A stretch of 64,000 bases of DNA from contig JANTQF010000012.1 of the NCBI GenBank assembly GCA_032988165.1, positions 186,001 through 250,000 of the forward strand, in the 5' to 3' direction. The DNA is from Emmonsiellopsis sp. PD_33 (lineage: Eukaryota; Ascomycota; Eurotiomycetes; Onygenales; Ajellomycetaceae). The first letter of the stretch is position 1. Each line of letters starts with the position of its first letter. This document shows positions 30,660 to 41,861 of the stretch, piece after piece. The translations under genes were made by a program, and so were the position numbers. Below the pieces are notes generated by a model. That model saw nothing but the letters and a program-made list of their open reading frames with translations. It was not told the origin of the DNA and made no database searches.

Positions 30660-31588
30660 ATGAAGAATCAATATACGTTCTATATGCCTTCCTTGCAGCA
30701 GGGAGTTTGTTCGGATGTGGAGAAGGCCCACTGGAGCGCGGACACGGTTTTTAGCCGCGAGTTCGGCCAGTTCCCTCGGGCAGAGCTGGAGAAGGTGGAA
30801 CTGGTCAGATTCTTATTTGGCTTCCTAGGAGATATGCCGCAACAGCAAGCAAATACCGGCCCTAATTTCAAAATGCGGTTAGAGGTACCCGTCCTGCCTT
30901 ATTATGATGGCAAAGAGAACTCCAGGTCCCCAACATAGTTGGCCTTACCTATTCACATTACCGGACACTACAAATACGACACCATAGGCCAGTTCGGAGG
31001 AAGCATATGCAAATGCGAAACATTTCGCGGATGGGGGCTGAGATTATTCTTATTGAGTATAATCAGTCTGAGTCCTCCAGAGGCCGGCCAATGGTACAAG
31101 TCACATACTTCTTATCAGAAAGACGGCACAAATTGTTGTTGCATGCCTGAGCGAACTGCTGTTGCTCACACTGGCCATTGCCTCTAATGGTAACAATAAC
31201 ATCCCAACCTCCGGATTCTTCTCGACGTCCAGATATACCAATTTGGCCACAGGGGCTAATTGGTCAAATCAGCATTAGGCTCAACAATAAATATGGCCAA
31301 ATGGGCCGATGTTGCCATTGCCCTCTCCTGTGAATTTATTCAGAGGAGAAATTGACCCCAAACTCCTAGCGATGACAACATCGACCAACCCGCAACCTTG
31401 GAATTGGCATTCCATATACACGTGATGGACCATACCCTGCCGTTCGTCCACGCAAAAAATGCGTCAGAACGGATTGTCCGCATAGCAAGCTGGGAGTTTC
31501 CTTGATTCCTAGAGCAAGCCCATAATCGCGCCATGCAGGAGACCACTGGACCCTTTTAATTCAGACTCCTACGGGGAGTTTTGTTCGG
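30660..31588. other. Relic field, part 3
   Basis: An open frame of 93 codons at 30657-30938 (+) is of unknown origin. The rest has no recognised content. 30701-30728 matches 31573-31601, and 30103-30143 matches 31533-31573, so the segment at 31533-31601 is a junction of two sequences found apart upstream. Confidence 0.4.
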
Positions 31589-31951
31589 ATGTGGAGGAGG
31601 CGAAGTTGGAGGATCAGGGTTATCGATTCACCCTATCCAGTTGCTGCAGATATAACCCGATATGATGCCAACGGCCATACCGAAGAGTTTGTGATTGTCA
31701 GCATGCACCAAGGGAAAGAAAAATATCAGTTCGGCTTTTGCGAATCAGGTGATTCCGGATCGGCCATACTCGACAGTAATGGAAGAGTCAACACCTTCAT
31801 ATTTGTCTGTAGAGCTCCGAACTGCATCGTTTCCCATGCAGTTCGGACCGCTAATAGCAACGTTTATGAAACTATTGAACGCGAATTGGAAGATGATATC
31901 CCTAACGACGTCAGGAGAGCGGTCAGTTATATGGCGAATTTACACAAGTAG
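31589..31951 (+). pseudogene. Trypsin-like serine peptidase fragment
   Basis: A 120-codon open frame with FGFCESGDSGSAILDSNGRV: GDSGS is the nucleophile loop of chymotrypsin-fold peptidases. The region carrying the His and the first Asp of the triad is absent upstream, so this is a C-terminal fragment. Fungal proteins with a degenerate C-terminal trypsin-like domain are known; whether this one was ever a protease is unclear. An in-frame start is present but the fragment follows a repeat junction, which argues against a functional gene. Confidence 0.5.
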
Positions 31952-33332
31952 GGTGTCCCCGCAGGCCGAAAAATTGGACTTCCCCTCGCGGCCGCCACTA
32001 CTACGTCTCCATGGATGTAAATATTCGTGGGCATCCGCCTCAGACTACCAACCCCAACCAAGATTTTGGAGGAAGTGGTGATCAAGAATGGAGAGTACCT
32101 TTTCAGATGGTGAGATCAATTCCATGGCAAATGCAACTACACTTGATGTCACCAGCAATGAAGCCAGAATTACAGCATTATTGAACTCTAGTGCTGACCA
32201 GTTTATCCGCTACTTTTTCCATACTAGTATTAATTCAATTTGGAACTGAAGTGATTGATACTCTCCTCAGCCAATAAATAATCAGAACAGCAAGTCCCCA
32301 GAATGCTGGTTTTTATTTATCTGTGGTGATGACAGCACATGCAATTATTCAACCACTTGTTGGGTACATATGCAATGACATCATCTAATGGGACCAGAAT
32401 CCATCACAACAAGTACACACCCCATGATAAGCCCATCAGCTGTGAGGTTGACGAGCTCACAAGAATCCTGACGGACGGGAAATCCATCTACGTCAAACCC
32501 CCCCCCCCCCGCGCTTCGAAACTCGAAAAAGATCGACCAAAGGACGATTGCGGAAGCTCTAAGTACGGGAGATATAAATGCGACTACGGTCTAGAAACAA
32601 GATAACAAAGGCTATCTCATCCGCGTCGGCTCAAAGGAAGAGGCAGAAAATTAAATCGGAAAACAAATTACAGTACAAAAGGTGAAGGTCAAGATCTCCC
32701 GCTATGCTATCATGTAGCACCAAATACGGGCTTTCTCCTTACAAACACTGGTGTTTTTTCCGACAATCATATAGCCAACGGCCTCGCTAAGGCCATCGAG
32801 AACGGGACTTTTACGGTTCAAAAAGGTTACGTGGGACGGACGGCGCTTGGAATGTTTCTGGTATCGTGTGAAATTGCCCCCGGGTTTCATGAGGCAACTT
32901 TTCCAATCCAGCGGCTGAAAACGGAAGAAGTGCAAAGCAAAAGTTTGAAAGGCGAAGCTAATGGCGGTGGACCTAAATAACCAAACATTGCATCATTTGT
33001 AAGAGTGTGCACGACAGTTATATATACACAACCACATTGCCAAAATTGCTTCACCAACACACAAGGAGGGCCTATGGGTTCCAGCCAAGAAGGTGTGCAG
33101 CCTGCAATGATCTAACAATATTCTAGACTGCTAGTGCACTTGCCTACCACTTCTTCTGCATGCACAGTGTCAGATATTCCTGCCCTCTGCAGAGTGATAA
33201 GATTTATCCAAAAGACTACTGGCTTCTTAAATATGAAATGAAGCAACACCTTCAAGAGGTATATATGATATCACTTACTCAGGTTGATGTTCTTTTGAGG
33301 CAAGCTTCTAACATCAACCTGGATGGTTGAAC
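31952..33332. other. Relic field, part 4
   Basis: Unassigned. 32498-32510 is an uninterrupted run of 13 C. A plus frame about 32708-32980 is open but unrecognised. 33150-33270 has a Cys/His-containing piece (YSCPLQSDKIYPKDYW, then MKQHLQE) that resembles a decayed C2H2 finger upstream of the duplicated units. Confidence 0.35.
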
Positions 33333-33638
33333 TGAATACTATCCTTAAACCCAGCTACTAGCATACCTGCCCTAAAGAAGACTGCAACAGAGGTTTTCAA
33401 AAACCAAGACAAGTTTACTCTCATCTTGAATGTGGCCATGGCCTCACCAGTGAACAGGCTCTTTTATGGTACCCCCTGACTGCAGGGGAGGAGAGAAAGT
33501 AAACCTGGCTATATCCCCAAACACAGCCACTTGCATACCTGCCCTGAAGACTGTGACAGGGGTTTTTCCAGAGTAAAAGGCCCCCATGCCTACTGCCGAC
33601 ATGCCTGTGGCCTCACCGATGAACAGGCTCTTTTATGG
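33333..33638 (+). repeat. Two tandem units encoding a C2H2-like finger, period 172 bp
   Basis: Copies at 33333-33469 and 33505-33638. Each encodes CP-(K)EDC-x-RGF, about 12 residues, a Tyr/His, then CG-x-GLT-x-EQALLW. The first copy fits C-x4-C-x12-H-x2-C. They are similar at both DNA and protein level but not identical, so they are old duplicates of a finger module in a dead gene. Confidence 0.6.
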
Positions 33639-34009
33639 GGCTCTTCTTCTTCTCTTTGGCCAGTCACACACTCATTTAACGGTTTCAAGCAAAACGTTTA
33701 TAATTGCCGATCAATGCTTTTATTTGACGTCTTCGGTCCCAGTCGAATTTGGCATTTCCAAGTGTTGTAGTATTGACGGTATTGAGCTTGTGGCTCAGCA
33801 GCAAAGGATGCGAATTTTGGTTGCAGTCACTTACTGGGGATCATTGGACCTATTACCCAGAAAACCCGATTATAAAGGCCCCTGGGACTTTACATATAAA
33901 GCGGGCAATGGCAAATAAGGCAGTGTTCTGCAAGATGAAGTTATCAAATTCCGCCGAGCTTGACATGAGTTGACCACTGCAGGCCACCCAATTTAATCCC
34001 CCGTTGCAA
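33639..34009. other. Relic field, part 5
   Basis: A plus frame at 33586-33918 stays open past the second finger unit but is unrecognised beyond it. Confidence 0.35.
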
Positions 34010-34196
34010 CTGGAGACCCCACTAAACGTGACCTCGTAATCAACCCCAATGAAATGGCCTCGTTTCTCAAGGAGTTGGAGAAAAACCCGAAGTTAGCTGC
34101 ACGCACTGTGATCATCTCGTCATATTCGACCTGGTCCCAGAGAACACTACAAGTCGTCGAATCAAACGAACCCACTGCAAACAAAGGTAAGCCTCT
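34010..34196 (+). pseudogene. SNF2-type helicase/ATPase relic
   Basis: The plus frame reads RDLVINPNEMASFLKEL, then KNPKLAARTVIISSYSTWSQRTL. The IISSYSTW segment matches the strand before the Walker B helicase motif in fungal SNF2-like ATPases. No motif I, II or VI remains nearby, so this is a small fragment. Assignment rests on recall of family sequences. Confidence 0.4.
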
Positions 34197-36357
34197 CGCC
34201 CCCCTATGACAAACAGACCATGCTTTTTGGCAGGGCTACAGTTAACTATCACCTAGTACGAAAGCTCCGTACCACAGCTGGTCAGCGTGAGGGTATCACA
34301 GCAATTGCATGAAGAGCTGGCAAGACTTGAAGGAGTTATTGCAGTATTGTGGCATCGTGGTGGAATGGTCGGTAACTACAGACCCATAAAGGGAGAGTAA
34401 TGTCGACGACAGACGCGAATCTCATCAACGACGCGACCGAAGCTATACGCGGGACAACGCCCAACCAATCCATTCACGCGTCTCCTCCCCAACAACAGAT
34501 ATCAGTCCCTCAACCTGCAACTCCCACCCCCCCCAGTTTCCATTCTTGTTACACCCATCCAACCCATCAGCCTTGTCTCTTTCAGTTGATTAGTTTCTCC
34601 CAAAGCCTGAAATTTCCCCGCAGGTGGCCCTACATGCACCATCAGTCTCACAAACATTTTCCTGGTACGATTATGGCAACAAGTCCAGTCTAGTGTGGAA
34701 CCATGGAAATTGGGGCTTTGGCATGGCAGAAAATTAGGGGGCATGGAACCCCTTACGGGCTTGTCCTGTTTTAGTACCGCATCAATTTCTACATCACCAG
34801 GATGTCAAGGGGTAGTATCAGAGTCTGTCAACTCAAGCCTTAAAGGCAGCATCAGTCCTGAAGATATGGGAGAGATGGTGTAGCTCTTCTGCTGCTATTC
34901 ATAAATGATGAAGTTCAGTTTATCTTTGGTGGCGGCAACTCTCTGATACGTCTGGACCGATTTATTGAATCTTCACTCAGCAACAAAGTGCAAAACGATA
35001 TCACTGATCGGCTCCAATCCAGGAACAGATACAAAGATGAAAGCTAATGGATGTGTTTAGAAACCATTTCCTCTGCCAATAAGACGGAGCGGCATAAGAG
35101 ATTGGCGCGTCAGCCCTCCAGCAATGATTTAAAGTGCAATCCGGAAAAGATACCAACAATTACAAAGCAAGAGATCATGGTGGCACTCGAAATTGACTCC
35201 CATGAATCCCTATGTGAAATGCCACAGGGGGGAACTATTTGGCTGTTTTAACAGGAGTATAGATGACAACTAAGGTATGATTGACATTCTCCAAAATTTC
35301 AGTGATGTCTCCCCTGCCAGTGATAGTATTATTGCCTACCTGTTCCCAACACAGCGATTGGACCCCAAAGAATCAGAAAGCGCGTATTAAAGGCCCTGAT
35401 ATGTGCTCTGTGATGGCCGCGCTCATTGTTGATGAATCTCTACTTAGGCTGAAATACGTCCCCCCAGTGGTTTACTAGTATTTAATGTCATCTTGGGATA
35501 AGGAACTACATATCAACTTACTTCGGCTATAATTACTGACAGTGTTGAGGACTCTTTTCTGTCAACCTGCCTCCTGGGTATGGAACCACCTGCCACGACC
35601 TATGGATAGGAGTGCACACAGCGAAATGTGCCACAATACAGGCACACCATGATATAACGCATTCGATAGCGGATTCATCGTTAGCATCCCAGATATTCCG
35701 AACAATCCAACAGCGGATGAGATCCGCCTCTAGCAAAACACATTCCCCAGGGAATATAAACTGCACATCCTTGATCCGGATCGCCGCTGTATAGACGAAT
35801 CGATCGGAACCGGTGGTAAGAGGTCATAGACATGAAGGATGTGGAGGTTGCACGCCTGCGGGCCGAAATTGTGACATTGAAATCAAAAATCATTCATATT
35901 GAGCACCTATTAGAGGCTGCAATTGGAATAGTCAAGAATTAGTCTGTTTTTACAGTTAGTTATTCAATTTGAAGACATAATATTGAAGCCACATTCATTC
36001 ATAAATTGATTTATGGTAGTATAGTCTCTACACTGCCTGTCTTTTCCGGATTTGTTAGCCCTCGGGGGCTCATGTGCATTGCGTATTTTATATAGTATCA
36101 TATGTAGCTGAGGAAGATGGAGCAACCACCTCCCCCTCCCCCTCATTGCTGTGTAAAGGGAAAAAGTGGTAGAAACTAAGACCAGGGCCAGGGCAAGTTC
36201 ATAAGAGTAACACTATATGATTACTAGTATGTGTTGGCAGGAAGATGAAGTATCCTGTAAGATAAGTCGATAGTTGATTTCCAACCCCATATTCAAATAG
36301 TATGGTATCCTAAAGTTATGCTCGGCTAGGTGGTATTGAATCCAAAGAGGAAAGATC
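34197..36357. other. Relic field, part 6
   Basis: Decayed sequence without an intact gene. 34400-34693 (+) is a Pro/Gln/Ser-rich frame. 35832-35942 (+) encodes a 36-residue leucine-heptad coil (VARLRAEIVTLKSKI). 35950-36357 is AT-rich flank of the GTPase gene 3' end. Confidence 0.4.
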
Positions 36358-37317
36358 TCACATAACCACACAGCCCCCTTTAGATTGCCCCCCCGCCTCC
36401 GTAGTAGTTTTAGCTGCTACCGTGGCAATATCCTCAAAGACCTCGGGAATCAGTTCGCCCGTAATAGCAGAGCATTCGGCGTACCGATCACAGCGGAGTT
36501 CTTGGGCGATGCGGTACCCCTGGATGCCCAAAATTAGCAAGTGGCGCCATGGGGCATAGGGAGAACGTGAGTTACCTCCTGAGGGTATATGGTCGTGCTA
36601 TTCTCGACGCGCAGATCTCTCTTGAGCCCCAGTACCATCACGGGGATCCTTTCGCCATGCGTTGAGCCGTCTGTAGGAGTCCTCTGGAAATGTCTGATGA
36701 CGTCATTCCGCCACTATGAGGACAAAGGGGGAGGGAGGATAGCGGTTAGCCAGCGGATACCCTCACTCCGAAGCAACTGCGTAGAACCAGCAGCAAGCAG
36801 CAGTAGCAGTACATAGAATCACTCACGCCCTTCAATCGTTCTAGCCCCTCCCGACTAGTGAGGTCAAAGGCCAATATCACAAAATCCGGCTGCAGCAGCG
36901 TCCAATGCTGATGGGCATAGGAGGTGTCATAAAACTCAAGTCGGTACGGGCGTCTGTGTAGACGCACATTGTATATGAACGGCTGATCTAAGTCCCGCAG
37001 GACAGGTAGAAACGCCTTGTCGCCTGCCTGCTCTTGCGCATGGTTTGGATTGCGGGTTGGGCTTTGCTGGCCCACGCTTAACCGCCTATAGATGGGGAGA
37101 AGATGGGCTTAGCTTAGTATGTTCAACTAAGGGCGGAAGAATCCGCTGGGCTGGGGGAACAGTGATGTCCGGATAACAAAGAAGATCCAACAGAAGCAAA
37201 TAAAAACCAGAAGAACAATTTAAACAGAATGCTTTGGGGCACATACGATAGAAATGTCGACTTACCACAGCCCGAGTCTCCAAGGATGAGGATAGAGACT
37301 GGGGTGGGATCGTCCAT
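36358..37317 (-). CDS. Divergent Rho-like small GTPase, prenylated
   Basis: Four exons on the minus strand: 37247-37317, 36827-37085, 36576-36713 and 36358-36519; 209 aa. Introns of 161, 113 and 56 nt have GT/AG ends and restore family sequence. G1 is GDSGCGKST (residues 13-21). G4 is LGLKRDLR, G5 is ECSAITG (Rho-type), and the C-terminus is CVVM, a CAAX box. Switch II is unusual: the expected D-T-A-G-Q is EFYDTSYAHQHW, so both the conserved Gly and the catalytic Gln are missing. Switch I is not recognisable. GTP hydrolysis is therefore probably slow or absent; membrane attachment by prenylation is likely. An intact frame, conserved splice sites and CAAX box between decayed DNA on one side and transposons on the other argue it is a maintained gene. 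Divergent from the F-box-like gene. Confidence 0.8.
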
Positions 37318-37864
37318 TTAGCCCAAGATACAAAAATTAAGCGCGCATTGGCCAGTTGGGTTATCACACTGGATAACTTGTACGCAAATTCTCAGCATAC
37401 GCAGAAAATGAAGTGATCCTTGACATAAAGTAGAGAAGAAACATACTATGTGCATGCCCGTAAGTCTGAAGTTGATATGGATGGATGGTACTGGGGGCGC
37501 TAGCAGGGTCATGTGACTATGTCTTGGCGGAACAGGCTCCCCTATTCCTCCCTTGGTAATCCTCCGTATCCGCCGTGGATGAGGACGGGGCAGCGTCGGC
37601 GATCAAGGGATATTCCCGTATTTGTGGAGAAAGGTCTCGTTTGATCACGACTGCCTGGTTTCCGAGTCTGTTGACGCGTCGTCCGCTGTGAACCAGCACA
37701 CCACTTAGCACTTGGATACAAATAACCCCTCCGGCCCCAGGCACGAGTCTTCCACCCAAACATAATCTACTTGACTTCTAATTGACTGTTCTTTGTTTCT
37801 CTGAATCAATCGCGGCTCTTGAGCAACAGTAATTCGGCATCGGAGCACGAAGCGCCACGACAAA
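37318..37864. promoter_or_regulatory. Divergent promoter, GTPase / F-box-like gene
   Basis: 547 bp between start codons. Short antisense frames (about 37517-37763) look like noise. No clear TATA box. Confidence 0.45.
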
Positions 37865-38692
37865 ATGATGCCCTCACCACCCTATCTGCAAGACAAAATT
37901 AACGCCCCCTTTTTCGAAAACCTCCGCCACTGCTATCTCCACCCACCAGACCATCAGCGCCACCCTCGACCGAGTGTCATGTTCGTTGCGCAGATCGTGA
38001 AGCCGGAGACTTTCCACTCTTTCCTTCAACTTCCACGAGAATTGCGGGATATCATTTACTACCATGCTCTTCGCAGGCCAACGGACGCCGAATTGAGAGT
38101 AAAACCAGGCCGTTTCCGCTGGCATAATATGCAGGCCGCTGCAGACGACGAAATGCCAATTGTACGATTGAGTTCTCCTCACGTCGTCGACCTTTGGGCC
38201 GGCAGGGAGGAGATGAGCAGGCTATTGCGGGTCAATCGTCAAATACACGACGAAGCTTCTGAGATTCTTTACTCCGCTTTTACGTTTACCCTCCTGTATG
38301 CCGACGCTGAGTATTTCCGTCACAATTTGCACCCTTCCTGCGTTCGTCGAGTGCGTCGACTTGCCATTACGGTATCATTGCTGTGGTGTGCTTCTCCCTC
38401 GAATCGTTTTGACGAACGCTGTCTGTCTTTCCTGGATATGTTCGCTGCGATGCAGAGCTTCGAGTTCCGGTTACTCGAGGCACACTTCAGGCTCGACCAG
38501 GTTGACCAGAGTGAGAAGGACCGGATAGTTGGATACTTTACCGCTATAGCTGATCGGCTTAGGGATAGAGGAACTCAGTTGTCAATTACGTGTTCGTCTA
38601 GTTCACGGGCGGCTGGCGACTTTGTTCAAGAGTTATGCAGACGTGTTGAGGCCCATGTGCAGAAATACGATGGAAGTGTTGGACAATTATAA
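37865..38692 (+). CDS. F-box-like (fungal FLQLPRELRD-type) protein
   Basis: 275 aa from ATG 37865, or 237 aa from ATG 37979, which sits just before the conserved region. The domain starts with FHSFLQLPRELRDIIYYHAL, the F-box-like motif of a large Pezizomycotina family, and continues with MSRLLRVNRQIHDEASEILY and FTFTLLY, the usual second and third blocks. The C-terminal part is helical and less conserved. Likely acts in substrate recognition or protein-protein contacts; there is no direct evidence for SCF membership. It is the last cellular gene before the transposon block, and keeps normal base composition. Confidence 0.75.
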   Translation: MMPSPPYLQDKINAPFFENLRHCYLHPPDHQRHPRPSVMFVAQIVKPETFHSFLQLPRELRDIIYYHALRRPTDAELRVKPGRFRWHNMQAAADDEMPIVRLSSPHVVDLWAGREEMSRLLRVNRQIHDEASEILYSAFTFTLLYADAEYFRHNLHPSCVRRVRRLAITVSLLWCASPSNRFDERCLSFLDMFAAMQSFEFRLLEAHFRLDQVDQSEKDRIVGYFTAIADRLRDRGTQLSITCSSSSRAAGDFVQELCRRVEAHVQKYDGSVGQL

Positions 38693-38816
38693 CTGTTCCT
38701 ACGTACGGCAACCTTCACGGATGTTAATTAATGATTATGCTAGATGGATATTAGCAGGCAGGAGTTATAACGAGCCTTTTTTAGCTATGTCTTCTTAGCC
38801 GAAAAACGAGGGACTC

Positions 38817-39356
38817 ATATATAACCGGGCCCTTACGCTTACATAACCACTACCACCACTATGCTAAGCGCAGTATGGACCCTCATATATGAGGGTCTGA
38901 CATCTCAATGGAAACTGCCATCTCAACATCAAATTTCACCTTTAAAGTTGAATAACTCCCCAATAGAGATAGAATTAAAAGATATAAGTTAATCATGACC
39001 TAATCTAACTTATTCTGTGATCTCCTAGTAAATTTGGTAGTATTTAGATTAATTCCTTGATCTCAGCTAGTTGTTGAATTTAGATGTTTTAGTTATCATA
39101 TTAATTTTATAGATGCAAGTTGGAAACCTTATATTTCTCCACCAAGGTCATTAAATTTAATTTTTATGGTCAGTAATTGAAGCCAGAGTCCCAGAGATTG
39201 AATTCCTTATTAAAATATATAAGGAAGTTATTGCATTGGGGAGTTATTCAACTTTAAAGATGAAATTTGATGTTGAGATGGCAGTTTCCATTGAGATGGT
39301 AGACTCTCATATATGAGGGTTCATACTGTGCTTAATGTAAGGGCTCAGTTATATAT
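38817..39356. mobile_element. Foldback/MITE-like element with long inverted repeats
   Basis: 540 bp. The left arm (38817-38964) and right arm (39235-39356) are inverted copies, sharing TATATAAC, GAGCCCTTAC-type sequence, CCCTCATATATGAG, and CATCTCAATGG to AATAACTCCCCAAT. The left arm has about 28 bp extra. The centre (38965-39234) has no ORF. Target-site duplication is not clear (TA or TATA is possible). The left arm keeps CpGs that the right arm shows as TG or CA. Confidence 0.75.
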
Positions 39357-39376
39357 TCTTTTTTTTTCATTGACTC

Positions 39377-39386
39377 TTAGGATTTA
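39377..39386. repeat. Left target-site duplication of the MULE
   Basis: TTAGGATTTA, identical to 60710-60719. If the inverted repeat is taken to start one base earlier (AGGG), the duplication is 8 bp (TAGGATTT). Confidence 0.85.
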
Positions 39387-39465
39387 GGGATTGATAACTA
39401 CAGGGATAAGTTAGCTAATTACTGGGATAAAAAAGTGACTAGTTTGAAAAAAGTATAGTATATAC
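39387..39465 (+). repeat. Left terminal inverted repeat of the MULE
   Basis: 79 bp, pairs with 60631-60709. Contains an internal direct repeat, AACTACAGGGATAAG and AATTACTGGGATAA, which may be transposase-binding units. Most differences from the right copy are transitions. Confidence 0.85.
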
Positions 39466-39559
39466 ATATTATTACATATAAAATAACATGTGAAATCATG
39501 GATCCAAATGCACCAACTCTAAACCCTACTTTTAATTAATCTATAAGTAACAAAGAAAA

Positions 39560-41861
39560 TTATTAAATTCCTCTTTCTCTTTCTTCTTACTCACCTCACC
39601 TGCCTCATCTATTTCCACCTTGGTATCTTCCTCCCCCACTAGAATGTCAGAAAATACTGTATTTACTGCCTGTATCAAGACATTCTATTGAAATCACTGG
39701 ATTATATGCTTTGAAGAGGTTAAGATAGTGAAATGCTTGCAATCCAGTACTGAGGAAGCTATAAAAGAGAAGGAGATAGTGCTGTAAAGAAAAGATATAA
39801 TACTACTACTACTAATAAATTAATCTATATCAGTTAAATAGACTGTATACTAATCTGCATCTACTTATACTATAAAGAGTTATTATCACATAGAGAGCTA
39901 TTATTATTACTATTAGTAAAATTATTCAACTGACTCTTTAATATTCTTGGTTCACATATTCTCTTAGTGTATAAATTCCTCTTCCTACCTCTATTAGTAT
40001 ATTAAATTTCTAGCCTGAAGATTATCATATCAGCCTTATACTCATACTATAGATTTCTAAACAATATTATAAGAAAATGAGACCTCTCCAAGCTTAGCTT
40101 ATTATATATAATTACTAGCATCCTAATTATATAGCTAATAGATGTTAATTGAATTTAATAGTATTAGCTTCCTACAGTTCATTTAATTCTAAATACAGTA
40201 TTTACATGAGAGACTCATATATTACATATTAAGATACTCAGGCTAGTATTTAGTATCTCTAAGGCCTTTAGCCTCATCCTTTTATTTATTGAGTTACTTC
40301 AATGTATAGGAAGAGATATAGCTAATAAGAGGCTCAAAGAGAAATTCTCTAGTAAATATAAGAGTTTAAGATTTAGCATCTGCCAGGTGAATTTTGTAAT
40401 CAGAATGCTGATTTTCCCAGAATTGATGAATCTTATAGTAAGTTACCCATAAATCTTCTGTTAAGATAGTGATATATTACTTTAATACTCAGTAAGAGCC
40501 CTCTATTTATAAAGAAGCATAGTAGTCAAAGTGAAAAATCTTATTAGTATAGTATTGTATAATCTAATGCTTGTGAGGAATTCATGTCAGGCAAATATAA
40601 TCTATTAACTTAGGAGGCTGTTTTTCTTTAAAATCATCTCAGTTCCTTCTATAATTAGCCTTTATAGTAGATAGAACCACTGAATGCCAGGCTTTTATAA
40701 AGATAGTAAATTTTTTCTTGAAATTTTTCTTTTATTCTTTCAGCTTAGTGTTAGTATGAGCAAGGCAGATCTGTATAGAATCTAAAAAGTATTTTTTTGC
40801 ATGGCTAACCACATTATAGTTAACATACTACCCATAAAGAATGTAATAACTATTATTAAAGATATTATTTATTGTATTTGTAAGAGCCAGTTTGTGGTTA
40901 GTGATGATAATACAGGGGTAGAAAATATTAAAGTAATAAAAGATGTAAATAAATTAATTATATATCTAGCTATATATATATTTATTAGTTTAGTATCTTT
41001 ATTAATATTTAATTATATTAGAATCATTATCAAGGAAAAAGATTAACAACTTACCTCATCTAGCTAGTCTATTAATTGATTGACTAATTAAATCAGCTAG
41101 GCTAACTAAATGAAGTAAAATATGTCCTAGTAATTATATAAATTACAGGTAAATTAATAACTATTAAGATACACCTCTAACCTGTAGATCAACCTACTTT
41201 CATATCTTTATTAACTTATTTATAGTTATATTTCTTCTCATGATTTATAAATATAAAGCTCAGATTGATCATTATATGCAGCTTCATCACTAATATGATA
41301 CTTAGTAGTAATAGATGATATTAATTTATTTTATATGTATAGTTTAGAAGTAAAATATTGAAGTTCTTCATAAGAATCTTAATTGATTCTATATGAAATA
41401 AAGTTAGATGAGTTATACAGTTATTATCATTTTTTAGTTATATAATAATAATATCTTTATCATTCTATGCCTCAAACTGATTAATTAAGACTTGAATAGG
41501 TATCTTTTCTTTTAGTTCCTTCTGAAGAAGCTGTGCTGAATGGTTATAAATATTCTAAATAATAAAAAGAAAGTACTTATAATATTTAGTTAGAATGATT
41601 TAAATTTAATGAGATGAAATAATAGATTTTATAAGGTTTAAAAAGATCTTTTTATCTTCATCATCTAGTAAATATAGATAATGTATTGAGTGAGTATAAT
41701 TATCCTCTGAGAAGAAGTAGTTATATTCATTTATTTTCATCTGAAACTTCTACTTAATATTATCTCTACTAAGTATCATATGAAATAAGTAATTAGTTTT
41801 ACAGGTAGATGTATTCTTCTTCTTCCTTATACTCTTAATAGTATTATAATAGGTACTAAAG
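39560..41861 (-). pseudogene. MULE (FAR1/Mutator-type) transposase, C-terminal part
   Basis: The minus-strand frame, with stops at former CAG/CAA codons, follows fungal MULE transposases. A Cys-containing FAR1-like N-region (KKKNTSTCKTNYLF) is followed by LLDDEDKKIFLNLI, QLLQKELKEKIPIQVLI and THLTLFHIESIKILMKNF. The DDE-domain start is LLLNYTYKIN, where the first catalytic Asp appears as Asn (GAC to AAC), then SFIFINHEKKYNYK. Near 40400-40520 come HKHQIIQYYTNKIFHFDYYA-like sequence, IEGSY-VLK-YI and FWENQHSDYK, and the tail SSYTLKQLNK near 40300. Truncated at 41861 by an LTR retrotransposon. Confidence 0.8.
41857..41861. repeat. Left 5-bp target duplication of LTR element 1
   Basis: TAAAG, versus TGGAG at 49562-49566. 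The two differences are G-to-A transitions, matching the hypermutation seen in the block. Confidence 0.65.

Noticed and set aside
37517..37763. Two overlapping small minus-strand ORFs (80 and 73 codons) between GTPase and F-box genes
   Set aside because: Overlapping frames in a divergent promoter, no domain.
39378..39385. 8-bp target duplication, suggesting a hAT or KDZ transposon
   Set aside because: The direct repeat extends to 10 bp when the inverted repeat is taken to start at GGG, and the transposase relic is MULE-like.
40801..41046. 81-codon plus-strand ORF with hydrophobic product
   Set aside because: It is the antisense shadow of the MULE transposase relic on the minus strand.
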